A stretch of 64,000 nt of DNA from Acidobacteriota bacterium (GTDB taxonomy: Bacteria; Acidobacteriota; Vicinamibacteria; Vicinamibacterales; Fen-181). Positions 17,007 to 25,217 of this stretch are shown one piece after another. The notes under the pieces are model-generated. The model was not told where the DNA came from and did no database searches. It was given only the letters and a program-made list of their open reading frames with translations. Positions within the stretch are counted from its first letter, which is position 1. The number at the start of each line of letters is the position of its first letter. Position numbers and translations under genes: made by a program. The DNA lies in contig PMZR01000011.1 in NCBI GenBank assembly GCA_003170135.1, positions 1 to 64,000 of the forward strand, given 5' to 3'.

Positions 17007-17597
17007 GTGTGGCTGACAAGCAAACTGAAACAGATCGCGCTGGTGCTCAAACCTGGCGTCGTCACGCTGCCCTATCCCGCTGACCCGGCGCCACCGCCGA
17101 AGAACTTCCGCGGCGCGCCGGTGTGGGACCACCACAAGTGCCTCGGCTGCGGCGGCTGCTCCGACCACTGTGTGGCGCGGTGCATCCTCGTGTCCGACCC
17201 GTGCCAGGAGTTGCGGGTCATGCTGTACGACGGCTCGCGCTGCACGTACTGCGGCCGCTGCGCCGATGTCTGTCCCGAGAAAGCGATCACGATGAGTCCG
17301 AGCTTCGAGCTCGCCTGCGACCATCGGGCGGACGTCACGACGCGCCTCGAGCTGTTCATGCTGACATGCCAGCGCTGCGGCCGGTGCTACGACCTGGAGA
17401 CCGCCAACGTCCTGGATCGTCTCGCCCTCAAGGGCTTCCGTTACGACAACCTCGAGGCGCGTGCCATGGTCAAGCGGACGTCGCCGCAGTGGTCGGCGGC
17501 CCTGACACGAGCCTCGGAGCGCTATGCCCGGCCGACCACGCCGGCAACCGCAGGCGCTGAGCGTCAGCTCGGGGCGCCCCCGGAGGACCAGCGATGA
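17007..17597 (+). CDS. Ferredoxin-like hydrogenase subunit with two [4Fe-4S] clusters (HycF/HyfH/NuoI-like)
   Basis: A 196-residue NuoI-type protein. Two cluster motifs are visible: HKCLGCGGCSDHCVARC and SRCTYCGRCADVCPEKAI. A third small Cys group, TCQRCGRCYDLETAN, follows, which is additional to the usual two ferredoxin motifs and may bind another metal. The protein links the diaphorase side to the small subunit in the electron path. The start is GTG at 17007. The gene overlaps the small-subunit gene by four bases (ATGA), which points to translational coupling. Confidence 0.88.
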   Translation: MWLTSKLKQIALVLKPGVVTLPYPADPAPPPKNFRGAPVWDHHKCLGCGGCSDHCVARCILVSDPCQELRVMLYDGSRCTYCGRCADVCPEKAITMSPSFELACDHRADVTTRLELFMLTCQRCGRCYDLETANVLDRLALKGFRYDNLEARAMVKRTSPQWSAALTRASERYARPTTPATAGAERQLGAPPEDQR

Positions 17598-18121
17598 TCG
17601 CCAGCCTGTGCAAGAAGATGTTCACCCGGTCGCTCTGGGTCTATCACTGCAACTCCGGCGCCTGTAACGGTTGCGATATCGAGATTCTCGACATCCTGAC
17701 GCCGTTCTACGACGTCGAACGGTTTGGCATCAAGCTGGTGCCCTCGCCGCGCCATGCCGACGTGATGCTCATCTCCGGAGCGGTGACGCGCCCGATGCTG
17801 CCGCTCGTCAAGCGGGCCTACGACGCGATGCCGTCGCCCAAGCTCGTGTTCGCGGTCGGGTCGTGCGCGGCCGGCGGTGGCGCCTGGTTCGACACCTACA
17901 ACGTGGTGGGCGGCGCGGAGAAAGCGGTGCCGGTGAACTATTTCATTCCCGGGTGCCCGCCGCGGCCCGAGGCGATTGTCTACGGTGTCGCGCTGGCGCT
18001 GGGGCTGGTGGAGAAGAAGGCCATCCCGGTGGAGCTCAAGCAGGTCGAGTTCCCGATCGACGTCTACCAACGCAACGCGGCCTGGGAGAAGCGGAACGAC
18101 ATTTACGCGCTGACGAAGTGA
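17594..18121 (+). CDS. Hydrogenase small subunit, NuoB-like (HycG/HyfI-like)
   Basis: A 175-residue member of the NuoB/HycG family, which carries the [4Fe-4S] cluster closest to the active site. Ligand motifs are CNSGACNGCDIE, VGSCAAGGGAW and IPGCPPRPE. The length and the single-cluster layout are typical of group 4 small subunits, which lack a Tat signal and stay cytoplasmic. It is the last structural gene of the complex; a receiver gene follows five bases later, so regulation and structure genes are probably on one transcript. Confidence 0.92.
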   Translation: MIASLCKKMFTRSLWVYHCNSGACNGCDIEILDILTPFYDVERFGIKLVPSPRHADVMLISGAVTRPMLPLVKRAYDAMPSPKLVFAVGSCAAGGGAWFDTYNVVGGAEKAVPVNYFIPGCPPRPEAIVYGVALALGLVEKKAIPVELKQVEFPIDVYQRNAAWEKRNDIYALTK

Positions 18122-18126
18122 ACGAC

Positions 18127-18549
18127 ATGGCCAACAGGATCCTACTCGTGGACGACGACCGCGATCTGACGGACAGCGTGGGGACGGTGCTGCGCCAGCA
18201 CGACTACGAGGTCACGCTCGCCTTCTCGGCGAGCGAAGGATTGCGCGCGGCGCTCGCCCGGAAGCCCGATCTCATCATCCTCGACGTGTCGATGGAGACC
18301 GACACCGCCGGCTTCGAATTCGTGAACCAGGTGCGCAGCAAGCGCGAGACCTCGCGCTACCGCGAGATCCGCGCCGTGCCCATCGTGCTGCTGACCGCCA
18401 TCAACCAGGTGACCAACTCGCGGTTCTCGCTCGACGATCGCCAGAGTTTCCTGCCGGACGTGGGCGGTGTGCTGACCAAGCCGGTGAGGATCGACACCTT
18501 GCTGGCCCGGGTCGGCGAGATCCTGCGGCCGGAGAACAAGACGACGTGA
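18127..18549 (+). CDS. Single-domain response regulator receiver protein
   Basis: A 140-residue stand-alone receiver: acidic pocket Asp9-11 (LLVDDDRD), phospho-acceptor Asp53 (LIILDVSMETD), LLTAINQ and LTKPVRI with the conserved Lys. No output domain is present. It strongly resembles the receiver of the Rex fusion, including the LIILDV(M/S)M core and a long loop after the Thr, so the two may share a kinase or form a phosphate sink pair. It overlaps the following kinase gene by four bases (GTGA). Confidence 0.9.
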   Translation: MANRILLVDDDRDLTDSVGTVLRQHDYEVTLAFSASEGLRAALARKPDLIILDVSMETDTAGFEFVNQVRSKRETSRYREIRAVPIVLLTAINQVTNSRFSLDDRQSFLPDVGGVLTKPVRIDTLLARVGEILRPENKTT

Positions 18550-20477
18550 AGGTCCGACTCCGGGCGTCGCTGCAGAGCAAGCTGCTTTTGAGCCTGCTCA
18601 CGATTGTCGCCATCGCCGGCATCGGCATGTCGCTCGTCGGGAAGGCGATCATCGACAACAACATCATCAGCCAGGCCTACGAGCGCGTCGGGCAGAACCT
18701 GGCGATGTACAGCGAGCTCTACGCCAATCGGCTCACGGTCAAGTACCGGCTCATCAACACCGTCGCGTCCTATCCGCAGTTCCAGGCCGACGTGAAGAGC
18801 CGCGACAAGGAGCGCATCTTCCGCGTCATCAAGGAGCTGCTGAGCGAGAGCACCTTCGACATCCTCAACGTGACCGACGAGACGGGCCGCGTGCTCGTGC
18901 GCTCGAAGGGTCTCGATGTCGGCGGCGACGACGTCAGCGGCGATCCCTACGTGCAAAACGTGCTGGCGCGCGGAAAGCCGATGTCCGGATTCGACGTCAT
19001 GGATCGGGCCCACCTGCTGCGGGAGGGGCCGGAGCTCGCAGAGCGCGCGCTCATCGCCATCGTGCCGACAAACCGCGCGCGGACGTCCGAACGCCGACTG
19101 GAAACCAGCGGCCTGTTCCTGAAAGCCGCCTGCCCCATTCGCGTCAACGGCCGGATCGTGGGGGTGATTTACGGGGCCCTGCTGCTGAACAACGACACGA
19201 CCTTTCCCGATCTGACGCGTTCGCTCGTCTTTGGCGATGAGCAGGTGGACGGCCGGGACATCGGCACGGCGACGCTCTTCCTCGGCGACGTCAGGATTTC
19301 CACCAACGTTCGCGACGCCGCCGGCCGCCGGGCCATCGGCACGCTCGTCTCGCACGAGGTCTCCAAGCGGGTCTTCGAGGGGGGCGCGGAGTGGCACGAC
19401 GAGGCCTTCGTGGTGGACCGCTGGTTCATCGCCGCCTACAAGCCGGTACGTGACCTCGCGGGGCACATCGTCGGGATCATGTACACGGGGGTCGTCGAGG
19501 AGAAGTACAACAAGATTCAGCGGGCGGCGGTGGGGTCGCTGGGGCTTTTGCTCGGCCTGTGCGCGCTCGCGTCCATCGCGCTCGCGTCTTACCTGGTGCA
19601 CACGATCGTCAAACCCGTCCGCGCGCTCGTCTCGGCGGCCGGAGAAATCAGCGCGGGCCGGCGCGCGCGCGTCCAGATCGGCTCCGACGATGAGATGGGC
19701 CACCTGAGCCGGGCCTTCAACATGATGCTGGACGCGCTCGAGGCCAAGGAGCGCCAGATCGCCGAGGAGATGGAGAAACAGATCCAGCAGACGGAGAAGC
19801 TGGCCTCGGTCGGGCGGCTCGCCTCCGGCATCGCGCATGAGATCAACAATCCGCTGACCGGCGTGCTCACCTACAGCGACACGCTCCTCGAGGATCTCGA
19901 AGGCACCGCCTACGCCGACGATCTGCGGGTCATCAAGACGGAGACCCTGCGCTGTCGTGAGATCGTGCGTGGCGTCCTCGATTTCGCACGGGAGACGACG
20001 CTCGAGCGAGTTCGCACGAATCTCAACCAGGTGATCGGTGACGTGCTCGCGATCCTCGAGAAGCACGTCGCCTTCCAGAACGTCAGGATCGTGCGCGAGC
20101 TCGACCCCGATCTGCTCGACATCTACGCCGACGTGAACCAGCTCAAGTCGGTCGTCAGCAACCTCGCCATGAATGCGGCCGACGCCATGGCCGATGGTGG
20201 CGCCATCACCTTCACGACCGAGGTAGGCCCCGATCGAGGGGCGGTCGTCATGCGCGTCCGGGACACCGGACACGGCATCACGCCCGAGGACCTGGGCAAG
20301 GTCTTCGATCCGTTCTTCACCACGAAAGAGACGGGCAAGGGGACCGGGCTCGGCCTCTCGGTCACCTACGGCATCGTGAAGCGGCACAGCGGCCACATCA
20401 ACATCACCAGCGAGGTCGGCCGCGGAACGACGGTCGAAGTCCGGTTGCCACTCGGGATGCCCGACGAGGACGTATGA
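18546..20477 (+). CDS. Membrane sensor histidine kinase with extracytoplasmic cache-like domain
   Basis: A 643-residue kinase. An N-terminal helix (residues ~13-36) and a second at ~326-352 bound a double-cache-like sensor of about 280 residues; then come a HAMP domain (~350-405), a dimerisation domain with His431 (SGIAHEINNPLTG) and an ATPase domain with the NAADAM N-box and the DTGHGI and GTGLGLSVTYG boxes. It starts with GTG at 18546 overlapping the receiver gene. Its ligand is unknown. Position directly downstream of the hydrogenase and receiver genes suggests it controls, or reports on, hydrogenase function, perhaps by phosphorylating the neighbouring receiver and the Rex-linked receiver. 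Confidence 0.92.
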   Translation: MKVRLRASLQSKLLLSLLTIVAIAGIGMSLVGKAIIDNNIISQAYERVGQNLAMYSELYANRLTVKYRLINTVASYPQFQADVKSRDKERIFRVIKELLSESTFDILNVTDETGRVLVRSKGLDVGGDDVSGDPYVQNVLARGKPMSGFDVMDRAHLLREGPELAERALIAIVPTNRARTSERRLETSGLFLKAACPIRVNGRIVGVIYGALLLNNDTTFPDLTRSLVFGDEQVDGRDIGTATLFLGDVRISTNVRDAAGRRAIGTLVSHEVSKRVFEGGAEWHDEAFVVDRWFIAAYKPVRDLAGHIVGIMYTGVVEEKYNKIQRAAVGSLGLLLGLCALASIALASYLVHTIVKPVRALVSAAGEISAGRRARVQIGSDDEMGHLSRAFNMMLDALEAKERQIAEEMEKQIQQTEKLASVGRLASGIAHEINNPLTGVLTYSDTLLEDLEGTAYADDLRVIKTETLRCREIVRGVLDFARETTLERVRTNLNQVIGDVLAILEKHVAFQNVRIVRELDPDLLDIYADVNQLKSVVSNLAMNAADAMADGGAITFTTEVGPDRGAVVMRVRDTGHGITPEDLGKVFDPFFTTKETGKGTGLGLSVTYGIVKRHSGHINITSEVGRGTTVEVRLPLGMPDEDV

Positions 20478-21553
20478 ACGACCTGCGACGTCTGCTCATC
20501 GTCGATGACGAGGACATCGTCATCAACAGCTGCCACAAGGTGCTCCGGAAGAGCGGCTATGTCATCGACAGCGCCTCTTCCGGCGGGGAAGGACTCCAGA
20601 AGGCGGCGGCGAACAAATACGACGTGATCGTCACCGACCTGAAGATGCCCGGCATCGACGGCCTGGAGGTGCTGCGGCGCCTGAAGGCGGCCAACCCCCG
20701 ACAGGTCGTCGTCGTGTTCACGGGGTACGCGAACGTGAGCACGGCGCGCGAGTCGCTGAAACTCGGCGCGTTCGACTACGTGCCCAAGCCGTTCACGGCG
20801 CAGGAACTCCGCGAGGTGGTCGCCAATGCGTTGAAGCGCGTGGACGAACCCGGGCCCACCGCGATGCTGGACCTGATGGCGATTGTCGCCCACGAATTCA
20901 AGAGCCCGGTGGCGACGGTGCATACGACGGCCGAGACGCTCTATCGGGGGTACTTCGGCAACCTCACGCCGGAACAGCAGCACAGTCTCGAAACCGTGCT
21001 GCGCAACTGCCAGTACCTCGAGGACATCATCCGCTCCTACATCGACCTGACGCGGATGGAGCTCGACAAGCTGGAGTTGACGCCGCAGGCGGTCGATCTC
21101 GTGCGGGACGTCGTCGATCCCGTCGTGCACACGCCCGAGTACCAGGACAACTTCAAGAGGATGCGGCTGGTGTCGCACTACGAAGAGGTGCCGCACGTGG
21201 CGGGAGATGCGAATCTCCTGAAGATCGTCGTCAACAACCTCGTCAACAACGCGATCAAATACGGCACTCCGGCGACCGAGGTCCGGGTCGAGGTGGCGGC
21301 GCGCAACGGTCGGGTGATGTTGTCGGTGTTCAACGAAGGGGCCGGCATTCCGCCGGCGGATATTCCCAAGCGTTTGTTCACGCGGTTCGGCCGTCTCAAA
21401 CAAAAGGGCACGGAGGGCGTCAAAGGATCGGGGCTGGGACTCTACATTTGCAAGCAGATCGTGGAGCGGCACGGCGGCACGATCGGCGTCACGTCAGAGC
21501 CCGGGAAGTTCGCGCAGTTCGTGGTGGAGCTCGGTTGCATTCCCCTTGCCTGA
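20474..21553 (+). CDS. Receiver-histidine kinase hybrid (REC-HisKA-HATPase)
   Basis: A 359-residue soluble protein with an N-terminal receiver (Asp11/12, phospho-acceptor Asp55 in VIVTDLKMPGIDG, Lys in YVPKPF) followed by a kinase core: phospho-acceptor His140 (IVAHEFKSPVAT), N-box VNNLVNNAIKYG and a GSGLGLYICKQ G-box. There is no transmembrane segment. This order, receiver first, is that of cytoplasmic hybrids that relay a signal from another kinase. It overlaps the membrane kinase gene by four bases and ends the hydrogenase unit. A likely path is membrane kinase to this protein and on to the receiver proteins. Confidence 0.9.
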   Translation: MNDLRRLLIVDDEDIVINSCHKVLRKSGYVIDSASSGGEGLQKAAANKYDVIVTDLKMPGIDGLEVLRRLKAANPRQVVVVFTGYANVSTARESLKLGAFDYVPKPFTAQELREVVANALKRVDEPGPTAMLDLMAIVAHEFKSPVATVHTTAETLYRGYFGNLTPEQQHSLETVLRNCQYLEDIIRSYIDLTRMELDKLELTPQAVDLVRDVVDPVVHTPEYQDNFKRMRLVSHYEEVPHVAGDANLLKIVVNNLVNNAIKYGTPATEVRVEVAARNGRVMLSVFNEGAGIPPADIPKRLFTRFGRLKQKGTEGVKGSGLGLYICKQIVERHGGTIGVTSEPGKFAQFVVELGCIPLA

Positions 21554-21620
21554 AGAGCGCGCCCCGCGCGAGACTGGTTCAGTCGGCATCCCGGCGCCGC
21601 CAGGCGGAAGGACGACACCG

Positions 21621-22061
21621 ATGAATGCGATCGTGTACCGCAGCTATGGTCCACCTGATGTCCTCGCGTGCGAAGACGTGGAGAAGCCGACGGCGCGCGA
21701 TGACCAAGTGCTGATCAAGGTTCGCGCCGCGTCGGTCAACCCCCTGGACTGGCACTTCATGAGAGGCGAGCCCTATTTCCTTCGCATGGGGAGCGGGCTG
21801 CGCAAGCCGAAGGTCACGCGCCTGGGAGTCGATCTGGCCGGACAGGTCGAGGCGGTCGGCAGGAACGTGACGCAATGTCAGCCGGGCGATGAGGTCTTCG
21901 GCACGAGCCGAGGCGCCTTTGCCGAGTATGTGTGTGCCGCCGGGAAGGTCACGCCTGTCATCGACAGGTCTTACGCGCTTCGTGAGGTCCCGGAGGCGAT
22001 CCGATACCTGGAAGAAGGACACGCCCGAGGAAAAGTCCTCATCACGATGGACTGCAAATGA
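21621..22061 (+). pseudogene. Zinc-free alcohol dehydrogenase/quinone oxidoreductase, NAD domain deleted in frame
   Basis: ATG at 21621 gives 146 residues. Residues 1-~110 are the N-terminal GroES-like half of the NAD(P)-dependent quinone oxidoreductase family (SYGPPDVLACEDVEKPTARD, VNPLDWHFMRGEPY, GVDLAGQVEAVGRNVT). Then, without a break, AAGKVTPVIDRSYALREVPE and AIRYLEEGHARGKV follow, which is the extreme C-terminus of the same family. The whole Rossmann domain of about 190 residues is missing, yet the frame is kept. Relatives have GKV at both breakpoints, so the join looks like recombination between short repeats. The product cannot bind NAD(P) and is probably inactive. Confidence 0.8.
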
Positions 22062-22474
22062 AGCTCCACACCTTCCTCAACTACGGCGGCAACTGCGCGG
22101 AGGCGTTCCGATTCTACGAACGGCACCTCGGGGGGAAGATCACGTCGATGATGACCCGTGCCGACGCGCCGAACCCGGGTGACGTTGCGCCTGGCTGGGC
22201 CAAGTCGATTCAGTACGCGAGCATGAACCTCGGCGAGACGGAGTTGATGGGAGCCGATGTTCCGCCGGACCGTTTCCAGCCCATGCGGAGCGCATATTTG
22301 TCCCTCACGGTCAGCAGCACAGACGAGGCGGAACGCATCTACGCGCTGCTCTCGGACGGCGGCCAGATCTTCATGCCGATGGAGGAGACCTTCTTCGCCT
22401 TGCGCTTTGCGATGCTCAGGGACAAGTTCGGCACGTCCTGGATGATTCTCCATCCCCGGCCGCAGGGCGCGTGA
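22058..22474 (+). CDS. VOC/PhnB-like glyoxalase-fold protein
   Basis: A 138-residue protein of the vicinal-oxygen-chelate superfamily (PhnB/3-demethylubiquinone methyltransferase-like group). The start LHTFLNYGGNCAEAFRFYER and the end FALRFAMLRDKFGTSWMI are typical. Proteins of this group are small cytoplasmic dimers; the biochemical function is mostly unknown. It overlaps the deleted dehydrogenase gene by four bases, so the pair was an operon before the deletion. A second, broken member of the superfamily is at 27890-28131. Confidence 0.85.
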   Translation: MKLHTFLNYGGNCAEAFRFYERHLGGKITSMMTRADAPNPGDVAPGWAKSIQYASMNLGETELMGADVPPDRFQPMRSAYLSLTVSSTDEAERIYALLSDGGQIFMPMEETFFALRFAMLRDKFGTSWMILHPRPQGA

Positions 22475-22529
22475 GCCGGTCACGCAGAACGGCATTCTCA
22501 GAACCGGTCCCTTGTAGTTAAATAGGGGG

Positions 22530-22760
22530 ATGGGCGAAGAGACGCATCTCCCGGAGCGGCGCCGCATCGGTTTGCGTGACGTGTCCGGAACGACGATCGC
22601 CGTGACCAGCCTGGCGATTCTCGGCGCCGCGGCCCTCGTGACGACGCCTCTCTGGTTGTGGCGCCGGCACAAACGCAAGCGGGCCGATGCGCTGGCTCAC
22701 CAGTTTGTCAGGGCAGAGGCGACGCCGGAAGAAGCGGAGAAGGACCCGAGCGGTTCCTGA
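22530..22760 (+). CDS. Small single-pass membrane protein, unknown function
   Basis: A 76-residue frame starting at ATG 22530 behind a GGGGG run. Residues ~24-46 (TTIAVTSLAILGAAALVTTP) form one hydrophobic helix, followed by a very basic segment (WRRHKRKR) and an acidic tail. The positive residues after the helix suggest an outside-in orientation with the C-terminus in the cytoplasm. No family is recognised. It converges on the ABC permease gene. Its codon use resembles the neighbours, so it is probably real. Confidence 0.5.
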   Translation: MGEETHLPERRRIGLRDVSGTTIAVTSLAILGAAALVTTPLWLWRRHKRKRADALAHQFVRAEATPEEAEKDPSGS

Positions 22761-22779
22761 GTCGACACCGCGCGCACGG

Positions 22780-24303
22780 TCAGCCACTCGCGCCAAACCA
22801 CCCCGCCACGCCGCTCAGGATCATGACTCGCGCGGCCGCGAAGACGACCATCAGGATCACCTGCGTGCACGCGCGCCGGGGGGACCGGTCGGCGGTGCGA
22901 TGGTTCGCCATGGCGAATCGCGCCAGAACGGCGATCAGGCCGGCGATGAGCAGCAGGTCGAGGGCATGCACCACCTGCGACGCGCCCAGGTTGATGCCTG
23001 CACGTGCCGGCCCGCTGAACATCCACGCCGCATCGACCTCAGGTCCAGCCCGACCCATTACCTCATTCTGGAAGATGACGTTGCCGAACGTCACCGACAG
23101 CGACATCACCAGCGCCCAGGCGCCACTGCCGCAAAGGGACGACACGTACAGGCTGACGGCTGCGAGCAGGAGAACGTTACTCGCGAGCGGCTGCCCGGCC
23201 ACCCGTGTTCCAACGGACGCCGGAGCGACATGGGCCAGCAGCGCGGGCAGGCCCATTCCCAGGAGCATCGGCAGTCCCAGCACCACGGCCACCTTGACCG
23301 CCCATTGCCGCCACATCGCGATCGGCTGGAGCACCTGCCACTCGATGGTGCCCAGCTGTCGCTCCTCGGCGCTGCCAAGCGAACCGGCCAGCGCGGCGAG
23401 AAGCACCGCATAGCAGGCCGAGAGTGCCGTGTTGAGGTCGATGTAGTAGTCGGTAGCCCGCAGCTCGACGACAAGCCAGCCGAGCAGGTAGAGCCCGGTA
23501 ATGAACAGCACCGGCTGCTGCAGGCGCAGCTCTTTGGTGAAGAGCCGCCAGATCGGATGGCGCTTGGTGAGCGAAGCCCCTGCTGCGGTCGCGCCATGCG
23601 ACTCGCGCTCACGGTCCTGTGGCTGTCGTGGAAGGGTGCGTGCCCGCAGGCGCGGAAGCTGCGGCAACGGCAGGTCCCCGAAGCATCCCTCGATCGACTC
23701 GAGGCGCATGAACAGCCGTGAGGTCGCGATGGCGCCGGTGGCGCACATGGCCGACGCGGCCAACCAGAGAAACGTCATCGCGAACGTCCTGTCGCCGATC
23801 GAGAACCCGATCCACTCGCCCAGCATTGCCAGCAGGACCGGGATCGCCACCGTCAACGCAGTGCCGGCTGTCGGGCTGCGGCACGCCATCGTCAGCCACG
23901 GCGCGAGAAACAGGCCGCAGAGCACCGGCACCAGGGACAGCGCCAGCCTCTCGGCCTGGTATCCGGGGCGGAAGATCGCAGGGAACGCCCACGCGTACGC
24001 CACGACGCCCAGCGTCGTCAACATGCCCGTCAGCACACCAAGCTTGACGACAAGCAATCGTTCGCGGCGCACGGGCAGGGAGAGCAGCAGGTTGAGCGTG
24101 CGATCCACGTATTCGTGGCCAACCGACATGGCGCCGAGCGCCGCCGCACCGACGAAATACACGATGACCTGGAGGACTGCCAGATAGCGCGGCGCCTGAA
24201 CCAGCCTCGGGACGATGAGGATCAAGGCGCACGCGCACCAGCCGATCGACAGGGCCCGGAATTCCTTGAAGATGGGCCAGGGCAACAGGCGTGGGCGGGT
24301 CAT
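22780..24303 (-). CDS. ABC-2 type transporter permease
   Basis: A 507-residue membrane protein with two similar halves of about six hydrophobic segments each, separated by a hydrophilic stretch near residues 205-245. The pattern VGHEYVDRTLNLLLSLPVRR resembles the coupling region of ABC-2 permeases in Ytr/BcrB-like exporters, and LGSAEERQLGTIEWQVLQPI is its equivalent in the second half. It overlaps the ATPase gene by four bases, so the two make one exporter under the GntR regulator encoded upstream. Substrate unknown; YtrA-controlled exporters often deal with cell-envelope stress or antibiotics. Confidence 0.85.
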   Translation of the reverse strand: MTRPRLLPWPIFKEFRALSIGWCACALILIVPRLVQAPRYLAVLQVIVYFVGAAALGAMSVGHEYVDRTLNLLLSLPVRRERLLVVKLGVLTGMLTTLGVVAYAWAFPAIFRPGYQAERLALSLVPVLCGLFLAPWLTMACRSPTAGTALTVAIPVLLAMLGEWIGFSIGDRTFAMTFLWLAASAMCATGAIATSRLFMRLESIEGCFGDLPLPQLPRLRARTLPRQPQDRERESHGATAAGASLTKRHPIWRLFTKELRLQQPVLFITGLYLLGWLVVELRATDYYIDLNTALSACYAVLLAALAGSLGSAEERQLGTIEWQVLQPIAMWRQWAVKVAVVLGLPMLLGMGLPALLAHVAPASVGTRVAGQPLASNVLLLAAVSLYVSSLCGSGAWALVMSLSVTFGNVIFQNEVMGRAGPEVDAAWMFSGPARAGINLGASQVVHALDLLLIAGLIAVLARFAMANHRTADRSPRRACTQVILMVVFAAARVMILSGVAGWFGASG

Positions 24304-25217
24304 GCCACGACTCCGCCTGGCTGAAGTGTCGTGACGAAAATCTCTTCGAGCGTCAGCGCCTCCGACGTCAGCGCCTCCGGCGAGCGCGCCTTCAACCGCG
24401 CCATCACGTCGGCCGCGTTCCCGTCGACGACGACCTCGACCTCGCGGCCATCCCGGCGAAGCGAGTGCGCGCCGGGCAGATCAATGGCGCCCGGATCATC
24501 CAGGAACCGCGCGTAGATTCTCTGGTACCGGTCGCGCGCCGCATCGGCGTCGAGCGTGAGCACGCCGCGCCCGGCCTCGATGATCGTGAACTGGTCGATC
24601 AGCCCTTCGAACTCGGCGATCAGGTGGGTGGACACGAACACGGTGCGCGGGCCCGGACCTCCGTCCTGGTAGGCGCCGATGATCGTCTGGATGAACTGGC
24701 GCCGCACGATCGGATCCAGCCCCGACGTGGGTTCATCGAGCACCAGCAGATCCGGCTCGGCGCAGATGGCGGTGATGAGCGCCAGCTGGGTGCGCTGTCC
24801 CTTCGAAAGATGACTGGTCTTCTTGCCGGCGTCGAGCCGGAACTGGTCCAGCAGCGCGCGTTCGGTCGCCTGGTTCCAGCGCTCGCGAAACGACGCGAAG
24901 TAGTCGAGCGTGTCGCGCACGGTCATCCAGGGATAGAACGCCACGCTGTCGGGCACGTAGGCCACCCTCGACTTGACGGCCACCTCGTTTCGAGCCGGAT
25001 CGAGGCCGAAGATTTTCACCGCCCCGCTCGTCGGCCGCAGCAGGTTCAGCAGGCACTTGATCGTCGTCGTCTTGCCGGCGCCGTTGCGGCCGAAGAAGCC
25101 GTAGCAGCGTCCCGGCTCGACGCGCAACGTCAGGCCGTCAACCGCGTCGGTGCGGCCAAAGCGCCGGACCAGGTTGTCGATCGCGATCGCGGGCATCTCG
25201 GGCGTCATGGGTGTCAT
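24300..25217 (-). CDS. ABC transporter ATP-binding protein
   Basis: A 305-residue ATPase with Walker A GRNGAGKTT (43-51), Q-loop region AYVPDS, signature HLSKGQRTQ, Walker B LLVLDEPTSGLDP and switch His in FVSTHL. The signature is SKGQ rather than SGGQ, as in YtrB/BcrA-type exporters. A C-terminal regulatory extension of about 90 residues follows. The start at 25217 overlaps the gntR stop. It powers the ABC-2 permease encoded immediately downstream. Confidence 0.93.
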   Translation of the reverse strand: MTPMTPEMPAIAIDNLVRRFGRTDAVDGLTLRVEPGRCYGFFGRNGAGKTTTIKCLLNLLRPTSGAVKIFGLDPARNEVAVKSRVAYVPDSVAFYPWMTVRDTLDYFASFRERWNQATERALLDQFRLDAGKKTSHLSKGQRTQLALITAICAEPDLLVLDEPTSGLDPIVRRQFIQTIIGAYQDGGPGPRTVFVSTHLIAEFEGLIDQFTIIEAGRGVLTLDADAARDRYQRIYARFLDDPGAIDLPGAHSLRRDGREVEVVVDGNAADVMARLKARSPEALTSEALTLEEIFVTTLQPGGVVA

